DNA of 64,000 nt from Paracoccus sediminilitoris (lineage in GTDB: Bacteria; Pseudomonadota; Alphaproteobacteria; Rhodobacterales; Rhodobacteraceae), in the NCBI RefSeq assembly GCF_003259195.1, contig NZ_QJPK01000003.1:108509-172508 (forward strand). Direction: 5' to 3'. Below are positions 25,195 through 34,400 of the stretch, piece after piece. The notes under the pieces are model-generated. The model saw nothing but the letters and a program-made list of their open reading frames with translations. It was not told the DNA's origin and ran no database searches. The translations under genes were made by a program, and so were the position numbers. Within the stretch, counting starts at the first letter, position 1. Every line of letters starts with the position of its first letter.

Positions 25195-26039
25195 TATTCG
25201 GCCTCCAGAAGATCGGTGTTGTTCAGCAGCGCGGGATCGACGCCTTCGGTCTTCTTGATGTCAGCCTCGCCCACCAGACGCTCGATCTCGGCCTCGACCT
25301 TTTCGCGGCGGATCATCTGCGACAGCTGTTCGCGAACGTCCTCCATCTTGGGGGCCTCGCGCATGCGGGTGTCGTTCAGCTTGATCAGGTGCCAGCCGAA
25401 CTCGGTCTTGACCGGGTCCGAAACGGCGCCCTTTTCCATGCCCGCGACAGCCTCGCTGAAGGGGGCGACCATCTGGTCGGCGGCGAACCAGCCCAGATCG
25501 CCCTTGTTGGGGCCCGAAGGTCCGGTCGAATGCTGTTCGGCCATCGCGCCGAATTCGGCACCGCCATCCAGTTCGGACTTGATTTCCTTGGCCTCTTCCT
25601 CGGTCTCGACCAGGATATGGGCGGCGTTGAATTCCTTGGTCTCGCCGGTATCGGCGAACATCTTGTCATAGGCCGCCTGCAGTTCCTCATCGGTCAGCTC
25701 GGCCTCGGCGATGTCGGTGACGGCGGCGGTGGCCAGCGCGTTGCGGCGCTGCAATTCGACCTGGGCGCGCACCAGCGCGGTTTCCGTCCCCGACGCGGCA
25801 ACGGCGGTCTGGCGGATCAGCTGGTCCAGCATCATGTCCCACAGCGCCTGGTCGGGCAGGTTCGCCATGTTGGGGTCCTGCACGGACTGCTTCATGACGA
25901 TCATCTGGCCGAGGGTGATGTCCTGGCCGCTGACGGTCGCCACGACCGTGTCGGCATCCTGGTCCTGTGCCCATGCGGCAGGGGCGGACAGCATCGGCGC
26001 CGCGACGAGGGCGATGGCCAGCAGGTTCGGTCTGAACAT
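25194..26039 (-). CDS. Periplasmic peptidyl-prolyl isomerase, parvulin type
   Basis: A 281-residue exported foldase. A signal peptide spans residues 1-24 (cleavage after AWA). The parvulin domain covers about residues 132-225, with AAHILVETEEEAKEI, LGWFAADQMVAPFSEAV and TEFGWHLIKLND. SurA/PrsA-like N- and C-terminal helices flank it. The ATG at 26039 is selected by AAAGGA six bases upstream. It is divergent from secA, so one factor folding exported proteins is next to the export motor. Confidence 0.9.
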   Translation of the reverse strand: MFRPNLLAIALVAAPMLSAPAAWAQDQDADTVVATVSGQDITLGQMIVMKQSVQDPNMANLPDQALWDMMLDQLIRQTAVAASGTETALVRAQVELQRRNALATAAVTDIAEAELTDEELQAAYDKMFADTGETKEFNAAHILVETEEEAKEIKSELDGGAEFGAMAEQHSTGPSGPNKGDLGWFAADQMVAPFSEAVAGMEKGAVSDPVKTEFGWHLIKLNDTRMREAPKMEDVREQLSQMIRREKVEAEIERLVGEADIKKTEGVDPALLNNTDLLEAE

Positions 26040-26092
26040 GGAAGATCCTTTGTACATCATGGCACGCATCCCCTGTCGGGACCGGGCCAACA

Positions 26093-26121
26093 TTGACAGT
26101 CAGGCGGACGGGGCCTACATC
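26093..26121 (+). promoter_or_regulatory. Predicted promoter of secA
   Basis: A perfect -35 TTGACA (26093-26098) and TACATC (26116-26121) are 17 bases apart. The leader of about 120 bases has no open reading frame with a good ribosome-binding site, so I see no SecM-like peptide. Confidence 0.55.
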
Positions 26122-26247
26122 CCGAAGCAACTCCGTGGAAGGCACCGCCGCCGCGTTCGTTCCAAACCCTGATACGGCAATGGGGTCGGTGCGGGCAAGT
26201 GGGCCGCGGTCACTCGTCTTTCCCAACAACGTGATTGCGAAGGTAAC

Positions 26248-28965
26248 ATGCTCGGCATCGGAAATCTGGCAAAGATGGTTTTTGGGACTCCCAACGACCG
26301 CATGGTCAAAGGGACGCGCCCATTGGTGGCGCGCATCAACGCCCTTGAGGACGACTTCAAGGCCCTGGACGATCAGCAGCTGATCGACAAGACCCGCGAA
26401 TTTCAGACACGCGTGGCGAATGGCGAAAGCCTGGACGCCATCCTGCCCGAGGCCTTCGCCAATTGTCGCGAAGGCGCGCGGCGCGCCCTGGGCCTGCGGG
26501 CCTTCGACGTGCAGCTGATGGGCGGGATCTTCCTGCATCAGGGCAACATCGCCGAGATGAAGACCGGCGAGGGCAAGACCCTGGTCGCCACCTTCCCGGC
26601 CTATCTGAACGCGCTGTCGGGCAAGGGCGTCCATGTCGTTACCGTCAACGACTATCTGGCGCGGCGCGACGCGGAATGGATGTCCAAGGTCTTTGCCCAG
26701 CTGGGCCTGACCTGCGGCGTCGTCGTTCCCTTCCAGCCCGAAGATGAAAAGCGCCAGGCCTATGCCGCCGACGTCACGTATGCGACGAACAACGAACTGG
26801 GCTTCGATTATCTGCGCGACAACATGAAGGGCAGCGTGGCCGAGATGGTCCAGCGTGGCCACAATTTCGCCATCGTCGACGAGGTCGACAGCATCCTGAT
26901 CGACGAGGCGCGCACGCCGCTGATCATCAGCGGCCCGTCGCAGGACCGGTCGGAACTGTACAAGGTGCTGGACGGCTATGTGCCGCTGCTGACCGAGGAA
27001 CATTACAAGCTGGACGAAAAGTCCCGCAACGCCACCTTCACCGAGGAAGGCAACGAGTTCCTGGAACAGCGCCTGCAGGCCGACGGCGTCCTGCCCGAGG
27101 GGCAGTCGCTCTATGACCCGGAATCGACCACGATCGTCCATCACGTCAACCAGGCCCTGCGCGCGCACAAGCTGTTCCTGAAGGACCAGCATTACATGAT
27201 CCGCGAAGGCGAGGTCGCGCTGATCGACGAATTCACCGGACGCATGATGAAGGGCCGCCGCCTGTCGGACGGCCTGCACCAGGCGATCGAGGCCAAGGAA
27301 GGCGTCGAGATCCAGCCCGAGAACGTGACCCTGGCGTCGGTCACCTTCCAGAACTACTTCCGCCTTTACGACCGCCTGTCGGGCATGACCGGCACGGCCT
27401 CGACCGAGGCCGAGGAATTCGCCGAGATCTACAAGCTGGGCGTCGTCGAGGTTCCAACCAACCGCGGCATCGCGCGTCTGGACGAGCATGACCGCGTCTA
27501 TCGCACGGCGCAGGAAAAATACGCCGCCGTGATCGAGGCGATCAAGGAGGCCCATGCCAAGGGCCAGCCCACCCTGGTCGGCACCACCAGCATCGAGAAA
27601 TCCGAGATGCTGTCCGAGCTGTTAAAGAAGGACGGCGTGCCCCACAACGTCCTGAATGCCCGCCAGCACGAGGCCGAAGCGCAGATCGTTGCCGACGCCG
27701 GCAAGCCCGGCGCGGTGACCATCGCCACCAATATGGCCGGCCGCGGCACCGACATCCAGCTGGGCGGCAATGTCGAAATGAAGGTGATGGAGGCCCTGAA
27801 GGCCGATCCCGAAGCCCATCCCGACGAGATGCGCGCCCGCATCGAATCCGAACATGCCGCCGAGAAGGAGGCCGTCCTGGCCGCCGGCGGGTTGTTCGTG
27901 CTGGGCACCGAGCGTCACGAAAGCCGCCGCATCGACAACCAGCTGCGCGGCCGTTCGGGCCGTCAGGGCGATCCGGGGCGTTCGCTGTTCTTCCTGTCGC
28001 TGGACGACGACCTGATGCGGATCTTCGGGTCCGAACGTCTGGACAAGGTGCTGTCCTCGTTGGGGATGAAGGAAGGCGAGGCGATCGTGCACCCTTGGGT
28101 GAACAAGTCGCTGGAACGCGCCCAGGCCAAGGTCGAGGGTCGCAACTTTGACATCCGCAAGCAATTGCTGAAGTTCGACGACGTGATGAACGACCAGCGC
28201 AAGGCGATCTTCAGCCAGCGCCGCGAGATCATGGACAGCGAGGAAGTGGGCGAAATCACTGCCGACATGCGCCACCAGGTCATCGACGATCTGGTCGAGG
28301 ATTTCATGCCCGCCCGCAGCTATGCCGACCAATGGGACACCGAGGGTCTGAAGACCGCCGTGCGCGAGCGGTTGAACATGAACCTGCCCGTCACCGAATG
28401 GGCGGCCGAGGAAGGCGTCGACCAGGAGATGATGCGCGAGCGCATCGTCGAGGCAACCGACACCTACATGGCCGAGAAGACCGCCGGTTTCGGCCCCGAG
28501 AACATGGCCCAGATCGAAAAGCAGGTCCTGTTGCAGATGATCGACCAGAAATGGCGCGAGCATTTGATGACGCTGGATCACCTGCGTTCGGTCGTTGGCT
28601 TCCGCGGTTATGCGCAGCGCGATCCGCTGTCGGAATACAAGACCGAGGCCTTCCAGCTGTTCGAAGCCCTGCTGGACGGGCTGCGCTTCGACGTGACGCA
28701 GCGGCTGGCGCAGATCCGTCCCCTGACCGATGCGGAACGCCAGGAAATGCTGAACCAGATGACGGCGCAGCAGAAGGCCGCGCAGGACGATATGACGATG
28801 GAGCATGGCGACGAGGATGGCAGCAATGCCAGCCCCGAAACGCCGCTGCCTGCCGTCGAGGGCTTTGACGAGAACGATCCGTCGACTTGGGGCAACCCCG
28901 CGCGGAACGACCTGTGCCCCTGTGGGTCAGGCAACAAGTTCAAGCATTGCCACGGCGCCATCTGA
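26248..28965 (+). CDS. secA: Preprotein translocase ATPase SecA
   Basis: Motor of Sec-dependent export, acting at the SecYEG channel. The 905-residue protein has Walker A MKTGEGKT (104-111), Walker B with [12 protein letters not shown], the preprotein cross-linking domain, helicase motif VI region ([10 protein letters not shown]) and a C-terminal zinc finger C890-x-C892-x8-C901-H902 that binds SecB and lipids. GAAGGT precedes the ATG. Length and order are canonical. Three stem-loops follow. Confidence 0.97.
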   Translation: MLGIGNLAKMVFGTPNDRMVKGTRPLVARINALEDDFKALDDQQLIDKTREFQTRVANGESLDAILPEAFANCREGARRALGLRAFDVQLMGGIFLHQGNIAEMKTGEGKTLVATFPAYLNALSGKGVHVVTVNDYLARRDAEWMSKVFAQLGLTCGVVVPFQPEDEKRQAYAADVTYATNNELGFDYLRDNMKGSVAEMVQRGHNFAIVDEVDSILIDEARTPLIISGPSQDRSELYKVLDGYVPLLTEEHYKLDEKSRNATFTEEGNEFLEQRLQADGVLPEGQSLYDPESTTIVHHVNQALRAHKLFLKDQHYMIREGEVALIDEFTGRMMKGRRLSDGLHQAIEAKEGVEIQPENVTLASVTFQNYFRLYDRLSGMTGTASTEAEEFAEIYKLGVVEVPTNRGIARLDEHDRVYRTAQEKYAAVIEAIKEAHAKGQPTLVGTTSIEKSEMLSELLKKDGVPHNVLNARQHEAEAQIVADAGKPGAVTIATNMAGRGTDIQLGGNVEMKVMEALKADPEAHPDEMRARIESEHAAEKEAVLAAGGLFVLGTERHESRRIDNQLRGRSGRQGDPGRSLFFLSLDDDLMRIFGSERLDKVLSSLGMKEGEAIVHPWVNKSLERAQAKVEGRNFDIRKQLLKFDDVMNDQRKAIFSQRREIMDSEEVGEITADMRHQVIDDLVEDFMPARSYADQWDTEGLKTAVRERLNMNLPVTEWAAEEGVDQEMMRERIVEATDTYMAEKTAGFGPENMAQIEKQVLLQMIDQKWREHLMTLDHLRSVVGFRGYAQRDPLSEYKTEAFQLFEALLDGLRFDVTQRLAQIRPLTDAERQEMLNQMTAQQKAAQDDMTMEHGDEDGSNASPETPLPAVEGFDENDPSTWGNPARNDLCPCGSGNKFKHCHGAI

Positions 28966-28970
28966 AGTGA

Positions 28971-29069
28971 TCGCGGGGCGCGGTTTGCGTCCCGCGACCA
29001 CGTTCGCCCCCTGCGGGCGGGGGCCTTGCCCCCACCGCGCCAGGCGGCGAAGGACCGCGTTGCGGTCCT
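28971..29069. terminator. Three stem-loops between secA and fmt
   Basis: Successive hairpins are: 28971-28981 with 28987-28997 (11 bp, one wobble); 29006-29011 with 29019-29024; and 29051-29058 with 29062-29069. The last one overlaps the fmt stop codon. None has a proper T-tract. They probably end both convergent transcripts and protect the 3' ends. Confidence 0.55.
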
Positions 29070-29961
29070 AATCGATCCGCGCGGGTAGTTGCCAGCCCCG
29101 CAGCAGGTCATCCGCCGCCATCGGCTTTTTCCCCGATCTTTGCGCCGTCAGCACCTGGATGGCACCGTCACCGCAGGCGATGGTGAAACCGGGCAGGACC
29201 TGTCCGGGTTCACCCGACCCCGACGCCAGACGGCTGCGCAGCAGCTTGACCCGTTCGCCGTCGATCTGGCACCAGGCCCCCGGAAATGGCGAAAGGCCGC
29301 GGATCTGGCGATCGACCTGAGATGCGGGCTGCGACCAGTCGATCCGCGCCTCGGACTTGTCGATCTTGGCGGCATAGGTGACGCCATCTTCGGGCTGGGG
29401 TGTGGCCGCCAGTGGCAACCGGTCCAGCACATCGAGGATCAGGGTCGCGCCCAGGTCCGACAGACGGTCATGCAGGTCGGCCGTCGTGTCCTGCGGGCCG
29501 ATGGGCGTGCGCGTTTCCGCAAGAACCGGCCCGGTATCCAGCCCTGCCTCCATCTGCATGATCGACACGCCCGAAGCCGCATCGCCCGCCAGAATCGCGC
29601 GGTGGATCGGCGCGGCCCCGCGCCAGCGCGGCAGCAAGGATGCGTGGATGTTCACGCAGCCAAGCCGCGGCGCATCCAGAACCGCTTGGGGCAGGATCAG
29701 CCCATAGGCGACCACAACTGCGACATCGGCCTGATGGGCCGCAAAGCGGTCCTGATCGGCAGGGTCGCGCAGCTTTTCGGGGTGGAACACGGGCAGCCCC
29801 AGTTCCAGCGCCGTCGCGTGGACCGGCGATGGGCGTGGTTTTTGCCCCCGGCCCGCCGCCCGCGGGGGCTGGGTATAGACGGCGACGACATCGTGGCGGT
29901 CGGCGATCGCCCGCAAGGCGGGCACCGAAAAATCGGGCGTTCCCATGAAGATCACGCGCAT
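29068..29961 (-). CDS. fmt: Methionyl-tRNA formyltransferase
   Basis: Formylates initiator Met-tRNA using 10-formyl-tetrahydrofolate. The 297-residue protein begins [12 protein letters not shown] and contains the folate-binding and catalytic segment [18 protein letters not shown], then the C-terminal OB-type tRNA-binding domain. It is the last gene of def-def-def-fmt, the classic pairing of formylation with deformylation. Confidence 0.96.
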   Translation of the reverse strand: MRVIFMGTPDFSVPALRAIADRHDVVAVYTQPPRAAGRGQKPRPSPVHATALELGLPVFHPEKLRDPADQDRFAAHQADVAVVVAYGLILPQAVLDAPRLGCVNIHASLLPRWRGAAPIHRAILAGDAASGVSIMQMEAGLDTGPVLAETRTPIGPQDTTADLHDRLSDLGATLILDVLDRLPLAATPQPEDGVTYAAKIDKSEARIDWSQPASQVDRQIRGLSPFPGAWCQIDGERVKLLRSRLASGSGEPGQVLPGFTIACGDGAIQVLTAQRSGKKPMAADDLLRGWQLPARID

Positions 29962-29985
29962 GGCGACGGCCTTTCTGTTGTTGGA

Positions 29986-30486
29986 TCAGCGACGGGCCAG
30001 CTTGGCCGATTTCTGCACCAGCATCTTGCGGCGCAGGGGCGACAGATGATCGACATACATCCGGCCGTTCAGGTGGTCGATCTGATGCTGAACGCTGGTG
30101 GCCCAGAGATTGACGAAATCGCGATCCTCGATCTGGCCCTCCGCATTCAGGAAGCGCACCGTCAGCGCGCGGGGGCGGCTGATCGTGGCATGGACGCCGG
30201 GCAGGTTCGGGCTGGCTTCGTCATGGTCGCGGAACTTGCCGCTGACGTGCAGGATTTCGGGATTGGCCATGCGGATGGCCTGACCGTGCGCCTCGGACGC
30301 ATCGACCACGGCCAGGCGCAGCATGACGCCGATCTGCGGCGCGGCCAGACCCACGCCCGGCATCGCGTTCATGGTGTCGATCATGTCGTCCCAGATGGCA
30401 CGGATATCGTCGGTGATCGCCTCGACGGTATCGGCCGCGCGGTGCAGGCGGGGGTCGGCATAGGGCAGGAATGGGCGAACGGTCAT
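29986..30486 (-). CDS. Peptide deformylase-like protein, probably inactive
   Basis: A 166-residue deformylase paralogue. Motif 1 is close to normal (GVGLAAPQIG, 44-53). Motif 2, normally EGCLS, is EASPN, so the zinc-binding cysteine is serine (S92). Motif 3, normally HEXDH, is HQIDH (134-138), so the catalytic glutamate is glutamine (Q135). The fold seems intact (LWATSVQHQIDHLNG). Loss of both residues predicts no hydrolase activity; a binding or regulatory role on the ribosome is speculation. The ATG shares ATGA with the preceding deformylase gene. Confidence 0.8.
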   Translation of the reverse strand: MTVRPFLPYADPRLHRAADTVEAITDDIRAIWDDMIDTMNAMPGVGLAAPQIGVMLRLAVVDASEAHGQAIRMANPEILHVSGKFRDHDEASPNLPGVHATISRPRALTVRFLNAEGQIEDRDFVNLWATSVQHQIDHLNGRMYVDHLSPLRRKMLVQKSAKLARR

Positions 30487-31010
30487 GCGGTGTCGGATTC
30501 CTTCAGGATCAGGCGGCCGTCCAGATGGTCGGCCTCGTGCTGGGCGATCCGGGCAGCGTCGCCCGACATCTGGCGCATCCGGTGGCGGCCCTGCAGGTCG
30601 TACCACCCAAGGGTGATGGACAGGGACCGGGTCACGGACAGGGGCCTGTCGGGAATGGACAGGCAGGTTTCGACCGCGCTGTCGGTTTCATCGCTGCGCC
30701 ACAGGATTTCCGGGTCCAGCATGACCAGCGGGTCGGGTTCACCCGTCTTCCACCCGGCATCCATCACGAAGATGCGCCGCGACACGCCGATCTGGGGAGC
30801 GGCCAAGCCGCGCCCCCGGGCCGCGTACATGGTGGCCAGCATGTCGGCGGCCAGCACCAGGATGTCGGGCTGGGCCAGATAGCCCACGTCGTCGCAGCGG
30901 GTGAACAGGACCGGATCGGGGTAGAGCAGGATCGGGCGCACCTTCCCCGCAGCCAGATCGCCTGTCAGGACAGGGGGGATCGGCGATGCGGGGATGGGTG
31001 TGTCAGCCAC
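30483..31010 (-). CDS. Peptide deformylase, divergent copy
   Basis: A 175-residue deformylase. The motifs are GRGLAAPQIG (67-76), ETCLS (114-118) with C116, and HEADH (158-162). All three zinc ligands and the catalytic glutamate are kept, but the usual EGCLS has threonine for glycine, and the N-terminus carries an extra proline-rich segment of about 20 residues. It may be active with altered specificity. The start is GTG, overlapping the upstream deformylase stop by eight bases. Confidence 0.85.
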   Translation of the reverse strand: MADTPIPASPIPPVLTGDLAAGKVRPILLYPDPVLFTRCDDVGYLAQPDILVLAADMLATMYAARGRGLAAPQIGVSRRIFVMDAGWKTGEPDPLVMLDPEILWRSDETDSAVETCLSIPDRPLSVTRSLSITLGWYDLQGRHRMRQMSGDAARIAQHEADHLDGRLILKESDTA

Positions 31011-31524
31011 GGGCCTGCTCTCGTTTCAACTTGACCATCTTGCGCGTGATCATCTGGCGCTTGATGGCGGAAAGATGGTCGATGAACAGGATGCCGTCCA
31101 GATGGTCCAGCTCGTGCTGGGCGCAGGTGGCCCAAAGGCCGTCGAATTCCTGTTCGTGGGTCTTGCCATCCAGGCCCAGCCACTCCATCCGCAATTCGGC
31201 AGGGCGGGTCACGTCGGCATATTGGTCCGGAATGGACAGGCAGCCCTCATCGTAGGTGTTCAGCGCCTCGGACGTCCAGGTGATCTGCGGGTTGACCATG
31301 ACGATGGGCGCGCGTTCGGCCTCGGGGTCGCGGGTGGCGTCCATCACGAAGATGCGGGCGCCCACGCCGATCTGCGGCGCGGCCAGGCCAATGCCGGGCG
31401 CGTCATACATGGTGGCCAGCATGTCGGCGGCCAATGTCTCGATCTCGGGCGTGATGCGCGCGATCGGCTCGGCCACCTTCTTCAGGCGGGGATCGGGATG
31501 GATCAGGATGGTTCTCAGGCTCAT
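31003..31524 (-). CDS. def: Peptide deformylase, canonical copy
   Basis: Removes the formyl group from nascent proteins. The 173-residue enzyme has GIGLAAPQIG (44-53), EGCLSIP with C95, and HELDH (137-141) with E138, so all catalytic parts are present. A longer in-frame ATG exists (31563), but family homology begins at MSLRTILIHPDP. No ribosome-binding site is seen; TAAATC of a predicted promoter ends seven bases before the ATG, suggesting a leaderless mRNA. It heads def-def-def-fmt. Confidence 0.95.
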   Translation of the reverse strand: MSLRTILIHPDPRLKKVAEPIARITPEIETLAADMLATMYDAPGIGLAAPQIGVGARIFVMDATRDPEAERAPIVMVNPQITWTSEALNTYDEGCLSIPDQYADVTRPAELRMEWLGLDGKTHEQEFDGLWATCAQHELDHLDGILFIDHLSAIKRQMITRKMVKLKREQARG

Positions 31525-31531
31525 GATTGGC

Positions 31532-31560
31532 GATTTAGGGCATGGCTTCACCATAAGCAA
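31532..31560 (-). promoter_or_regulatory. Predicted promoter of the deformylase-fmt operon
   Basis: On the minus strand TTGCTT (31560-31555) and TAAATC (31537-31532) are 17 bases apart. The -10 box ends only seven bases before the def ATG at 31524. Confidence 0.45.
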
Positions 31561-31604
31561 CAACAGGCGTATGCAGTGTGAAACGCGAAAATCACGAGGA
31601 TCCC

Positions 31605-32789
31605 ATGAGCCAGCCCGATTTCGACCAGATCATCGACCGCAAGGGGACGCATTGCAGCAAGTGGGACGACATGCAGGCGGCTTACGGCGTGGACCCTGAT
31701 GACGGGCTGGCGATGTGGGTAGCTGACATGGATTTCCGCCCCCCCCAGGCGGTGCAGGACGCGGTCGAGACGGTCGCGGCGCATGGCATCTATGGCTATC
31801 CGGGCGCGCACCGGCCCTATCTGAAGGCGATCTGCTGGTGGATGGAAAACCGCCACGGCTGGCAGATCCGGCCCGAATGGGTGCTGACCTGCGCGGGTCT
31901 GGTCAACGCGGTGGCGATGGCGCTGAACGCCTTCACAGCCAAGGGCGACGGGGTGATCGTGATGTCGCCCGTCTATCACGCCTTTGCCCGGGTGATCCGC
32001 GCCCAAGGGCGCGATCTGGTCGAATTGCCGCTGGCGCAGCAGGATGGCCAGTACCGCATGGACTGGGACGCGTGGGAAACGATGCTGAAGGGCCATGAAA
32101 AGCTGCTGATCCTCTGTTCGCCCCACAACCCCGGCGGCCGCGTCTGGTCCGAGGACGAGCTGCGCCAGGTCGCTGATTTCTGCAGGCGCCACGACCTGAT
32201 CCTGGTCTCCGATGACATCCATTGCGACCTGGTCCTGCCGGGCAGCCCGCGCCACCGGATGATGGCCACCGTCGCCCCCGACATCGCGGACCGGCTGATC
32301 ACGCTGACGGCGGCGACCAAGACCTTCAACATCGCCGGCGCCCATATCGGTAATGCGATCATCGCCGACCCTGACTTGCGCGCGCGGTTCAAGGGCGCGC
32401 TGATGGCGGCGGGGATATCGCCGGGGATCTTCGGGATGGATATGGTGGCTGCGGCCTATTCGCCGCAAGGCGCCGCCTGGGTCGATGCGCTGGTCGAATA
32501 TCTGGACGGCAACCGCCGGATCTTCGACGCGGGCGTGAATGCCATTCCCGGGCTGAAATCCATGCCGCTGCAGGCCACCTATCTGTCTTGGGTCGATTGT
32601 TCGGGCACCGGCATGACGCCCGACGAATTCACCGCCCGCGTGCAGGAGGGTGCAAGGATCGCCGCCAATCACGGCGCGACCTTCGGCACCGGCGGGCAGG
32701 ATTACCTGCGCTTCAACATCGCCACGCCGCGCGCCTTGGTCGAACAGGCGGTCCGGCGCCTGCAGGATGCCTTTGCCGATCTGCAATAG
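31605..32789 (+). CDS. PLP-dependent C-S lyase, MalY/PatB family
   Basis: A 394-residue fold-type I aminotransferase-like enzyme. Members cleave cystathionine and other cysteine S-conjugates to pyruvate, ammonia and a thiol. The PLP lysine is K239 in ATKTFNIAG, and the usual SPHNPGGRVW and SDDIHCDL motifs are present. The ATG at 31605 follows GAGGA; an in-frame ATG at 31578 lacks a ribosome-binding site. A cystathionine beta-lyase role (methionine synthesis) is likely but unproven. It is divergent from the deformylase operon. Confidence 0.88.
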   Translation: MSQPDFDQIIDRKGTHCSKWDDMQAAYGVDPDDGLAMWVADMDFRPPQAVQDAVETVAAHGIYGYPGAHRPYLKAICWWMENRHGWQIRPEWVLTCAGLVNAVAMALNAFTAKGDGVIVMSPVYHAFARVIRAQGRDLVELPLAQQDGQYRMDWDAWETMLKGHEKLLILCSPHNPGGRVWSEDELRQVADFCRRHDLILVSDDIHCDLVLPGSPRHRMMATVAPDIADRLITLTAATKTFNIAGAHIGNAIIADPDLRARFKGALMAAGISPGIFGMDMVAAAYSPQGAAWVDALVEYLDGNRRIFDAGVNAIPGLKSMPLQATYLSWVDCSGTGMTPDEFTARVQEGARIAANHGATFGTGGQDYLRFNIATPRALVEQAVRRLQDAFADLQ

Positions 32790-32796
32790 GGCCGCG

Positions 32797-32825
32797 TTGC
32801 AACCGTCCGCGACCCCGCATATACA
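32797..32825 (+). promoter_or_regulatory. Predicted promoter of accA
   Basis: TTGCAA (32797-32802) and TATACA (32820-32825) are 17 bases apart, giving a leader of about 25 bases. It begins eight bases after the upstream stop. Confidence 0.6.
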
Positions 32826-32855
32826 GCCCCAAACCGAACGCCCGGAGCATCACCC

Positions 32856-33815
32856 ATGGTCTATCTGGATTTCGAAAAGCCGCTTGCCGACATCGAGGGC
32901 AAGGCCGAGGAACTTCGCGCGATGGCCCGCAAGGGCGATGGCGTCGATGTCGAGAAAGAGGCCGCCGCCCTGGACAAGAAGGCGGGCGATCTTCTGAAAG
33001 AGATGTATCGCAACCTCTCGCCCTGGCGGAAAACCCAGGTCGCGCGCCATCCCGACCGCCCCCATTGCAGCCAGTATATTGAGGCGCTGTTCACCGACTA
33101 CACCCCGCTGGCGGGCGACCGGGCCTTTGGCGACGACCATGCGGTGATGGGCGGGCTGGCGCGCTTCAACGACGCGCCTTGCGTGGTGATCGGCCATGAA
33201 AAGGGCAACGACACCAAGTCGCGCATCCACCACAATTTCGGCATGGCCCGCCCAGAAGGCTATCGCAAGGCGATCCGCCTGATGGACATGGCGCATCGCT
33301 TCGGACTGCCGGTGATCACGCTGGTCGACACGCCCGGCGCCTATCCCGGCAAGGGCGCCGAGGAACGCGGCCAATCCGAAGCGATCGCCCGTTGCACCAT
33401 GAAATGCCTGGAGATCGGCGTGCCGCTGGTCAGCGTCGTCATCGGCGAAGGCGGATCGGGCGGGGCCGTGGCCTTTGCCACCGCGAACCGGATCGCCATG
33501 TTGGAACACTCGATTTATTCGGTGATCTCGCCCGAGGGCTGTGCCTCGATCCTGTGGAAGGACAGCGACAAGATGCGCGACGCGGCCGAGGCGCTGCGCC
33601 TGACCGCACAGGACCTGAAGAAGCTGGACGTCATCGACCGCATCATCGCCGAGCCGATGGGCGGCGCGCAGCGCCTGCCCGCCGAGGCCATCGCCAAGGT
33701 CGGCACGGAAATCGCCGCGATGCTGGAGGATCTGTCCGGTAAATCCCCGGCCGAACTGATCGCCGACCGCCGGCAGAAATTCCTGACCATGGGCGCGCAT
33801 TCCCTGGCCGCCTGA
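32856..33815 (+). CDS. accA: Acetyl-CoA carboxylase, carboxyltransferase alpha subunit
   Basis: Part of the enzyme that makes malonyl-CoA for fatty-acid synthesis; works with AccD. The 319-residue protein has the AccA N-terminal helix ([16 protein letters not shown]), GHEKGNDTK, and the oxyanion regions [16 protein letters not shown] and [10 protein letters not shown]. Length is standard. accD is not in the window. A hairpin follows at 33844-33866. Confidence 0.97.
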   Translation: MVYLDFEKPLADIEGKAEELRAMARKGDGVDVEKEAAALDKKAGDLLKEMYRNLSPWRKTQVARHPDRPHCSQYIEALFTDYTPLAGDRAFGDDHAVMGGLARFNDAPCVVIGHEKGNDTKSRIHHNFGMARPEGYRKAIRLMDMAHRFGLPVITLVDTPGAYPGKGAEERGQSEAIARCTMKCLEIGVPLVSVVIGEGGSGGAVAFATANRIAMLEHSIYSVISPEGCASILWKDSDKMRDAAEALRLTAQDLKKLDVIDRIIAEPMGGAQRLPAEAIAKVGTEIAAMLEDLSGKSPAELIADRRQKFLTMGAHSLAA

Positions 33816-33843
33816 TCCACACGACATTGTGACCCAAACGCCA

Positions 33844-33866
33844 CAGCCGCCCCTTTTGGGCGGCTG
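33844..33866 (+). terminator. Terminator after accA
   Basis: CAGCCGCCC and GGGCGGCTG form a perfect 9-bp stem around CTTTT, about 28 bases after the accA stop. The tail CTTGCATTT is only moderately T-rich. Confidence 0.65.
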
Positions 33867-33955
33867 CTTGCATTTGCGCACTTGCGCGCCATGCAGGGAA
33901 TCGGGCAGCGTCCGCCTTGCCCGTATCATGCATCAACGAGGGAGGGGCCGCACAT

Positions 33956-34033
33956 ATGACCAATGTCACCAAAGCCGCCCAGCCCATGCATGATGGCCGC
34001 CAGTCGCGACGAAATCCGCTGCTGACCGCCTGA
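33956..34033 (+). CDS. Candidate 25-residue ORF with a strong ribosome-binding site
   Basis: ATG 33956 to TGA 34031-34033, preceded about eight bases upstream by GAGGGAGGGG. The product begins MTNVTKAAQPMHDG and ends in NPLLTA; it is polar and has no recognised motif. It may be a real micro-protein, a leader peptide for the gene at 34167, or chance. Its only support is the ribosome-binding site. Confidence 0.3.
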   Translation: MTNVTKAAQPMHDGRQSRRNPLLTA

Positions 34034-34166
34034 ACAGGCATTTTCCGACCGATGCCCTGACCTGACCGACCGCCTTTGCGCGGCCTGTCCGCACGGCATC
34101 ATTCCATCCTCAACCAACCCGTTTTCCGGTCGTGGCACAGCCATGTCCGGCTTGCAAAGGACTGCA

Positions 34167-34400
34167 ATGATGATTGCCCAGATGACGCCGCAGGCCCCTG
34201 CCCTGCGTCCCGCCCTGCATCGCCTGATCGCCCGTCACGGTGCGACGGCGGTGACATTCGCCCTGTTTCGGGCGCTGCTGATCAGGCGGCGGAAAAGACC
34301 GAGGCCGCCCGACGCCTATCACCTCAGCCCGCATATGCGGCGCGACATCGGGCTGCCTCCGGCGGGGCCCCATGTCCCGAAATACTACGAACTGCGCTGA
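34167..34400 (+). CDS. Small basic protein with DUF1127-like C-terminus
   Basis: A 77-residue, arginine-rich protein. The segment YHLSPHMRRDIGLPP resembles the conserved end of DUF1127 proteins (LSxHxxRDIGL), which in Rhodobacter and Agrobacterium relatives affect RNA turnover and phosphate or stress responses. AAAGGA (34156-34161) supports ATG 34167 or 34170 and not the upstream ATG 34143. It is convergent with plsC, whose stop follows immediately at 34401. Assignment rests on one motif. Confidence 0.6.
   Translation: MMIAQMTPQAPALRPALHRLIARHGATAVTFALFRALLIRRRKRPRPPDAYHLSPHMRRDIGLPPAGPHVPKYYELR

Larger units (their letters stand above)
33816..34166. other. Gap of about 350 bases between accA and the DUF1127-like gene
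   Basis: It holds the accA terminator and one candidate 25-codon ORF at 33956-34033. I see no RNA gene and no convincing promoter. Confidence 0.6.

Noticed and set aside
26122..26247. Possible SecM-like leader peptide in front of secA
   Set aside because: No ORF with a ribosome-binding site and arrest-like C-terminus in the leader.
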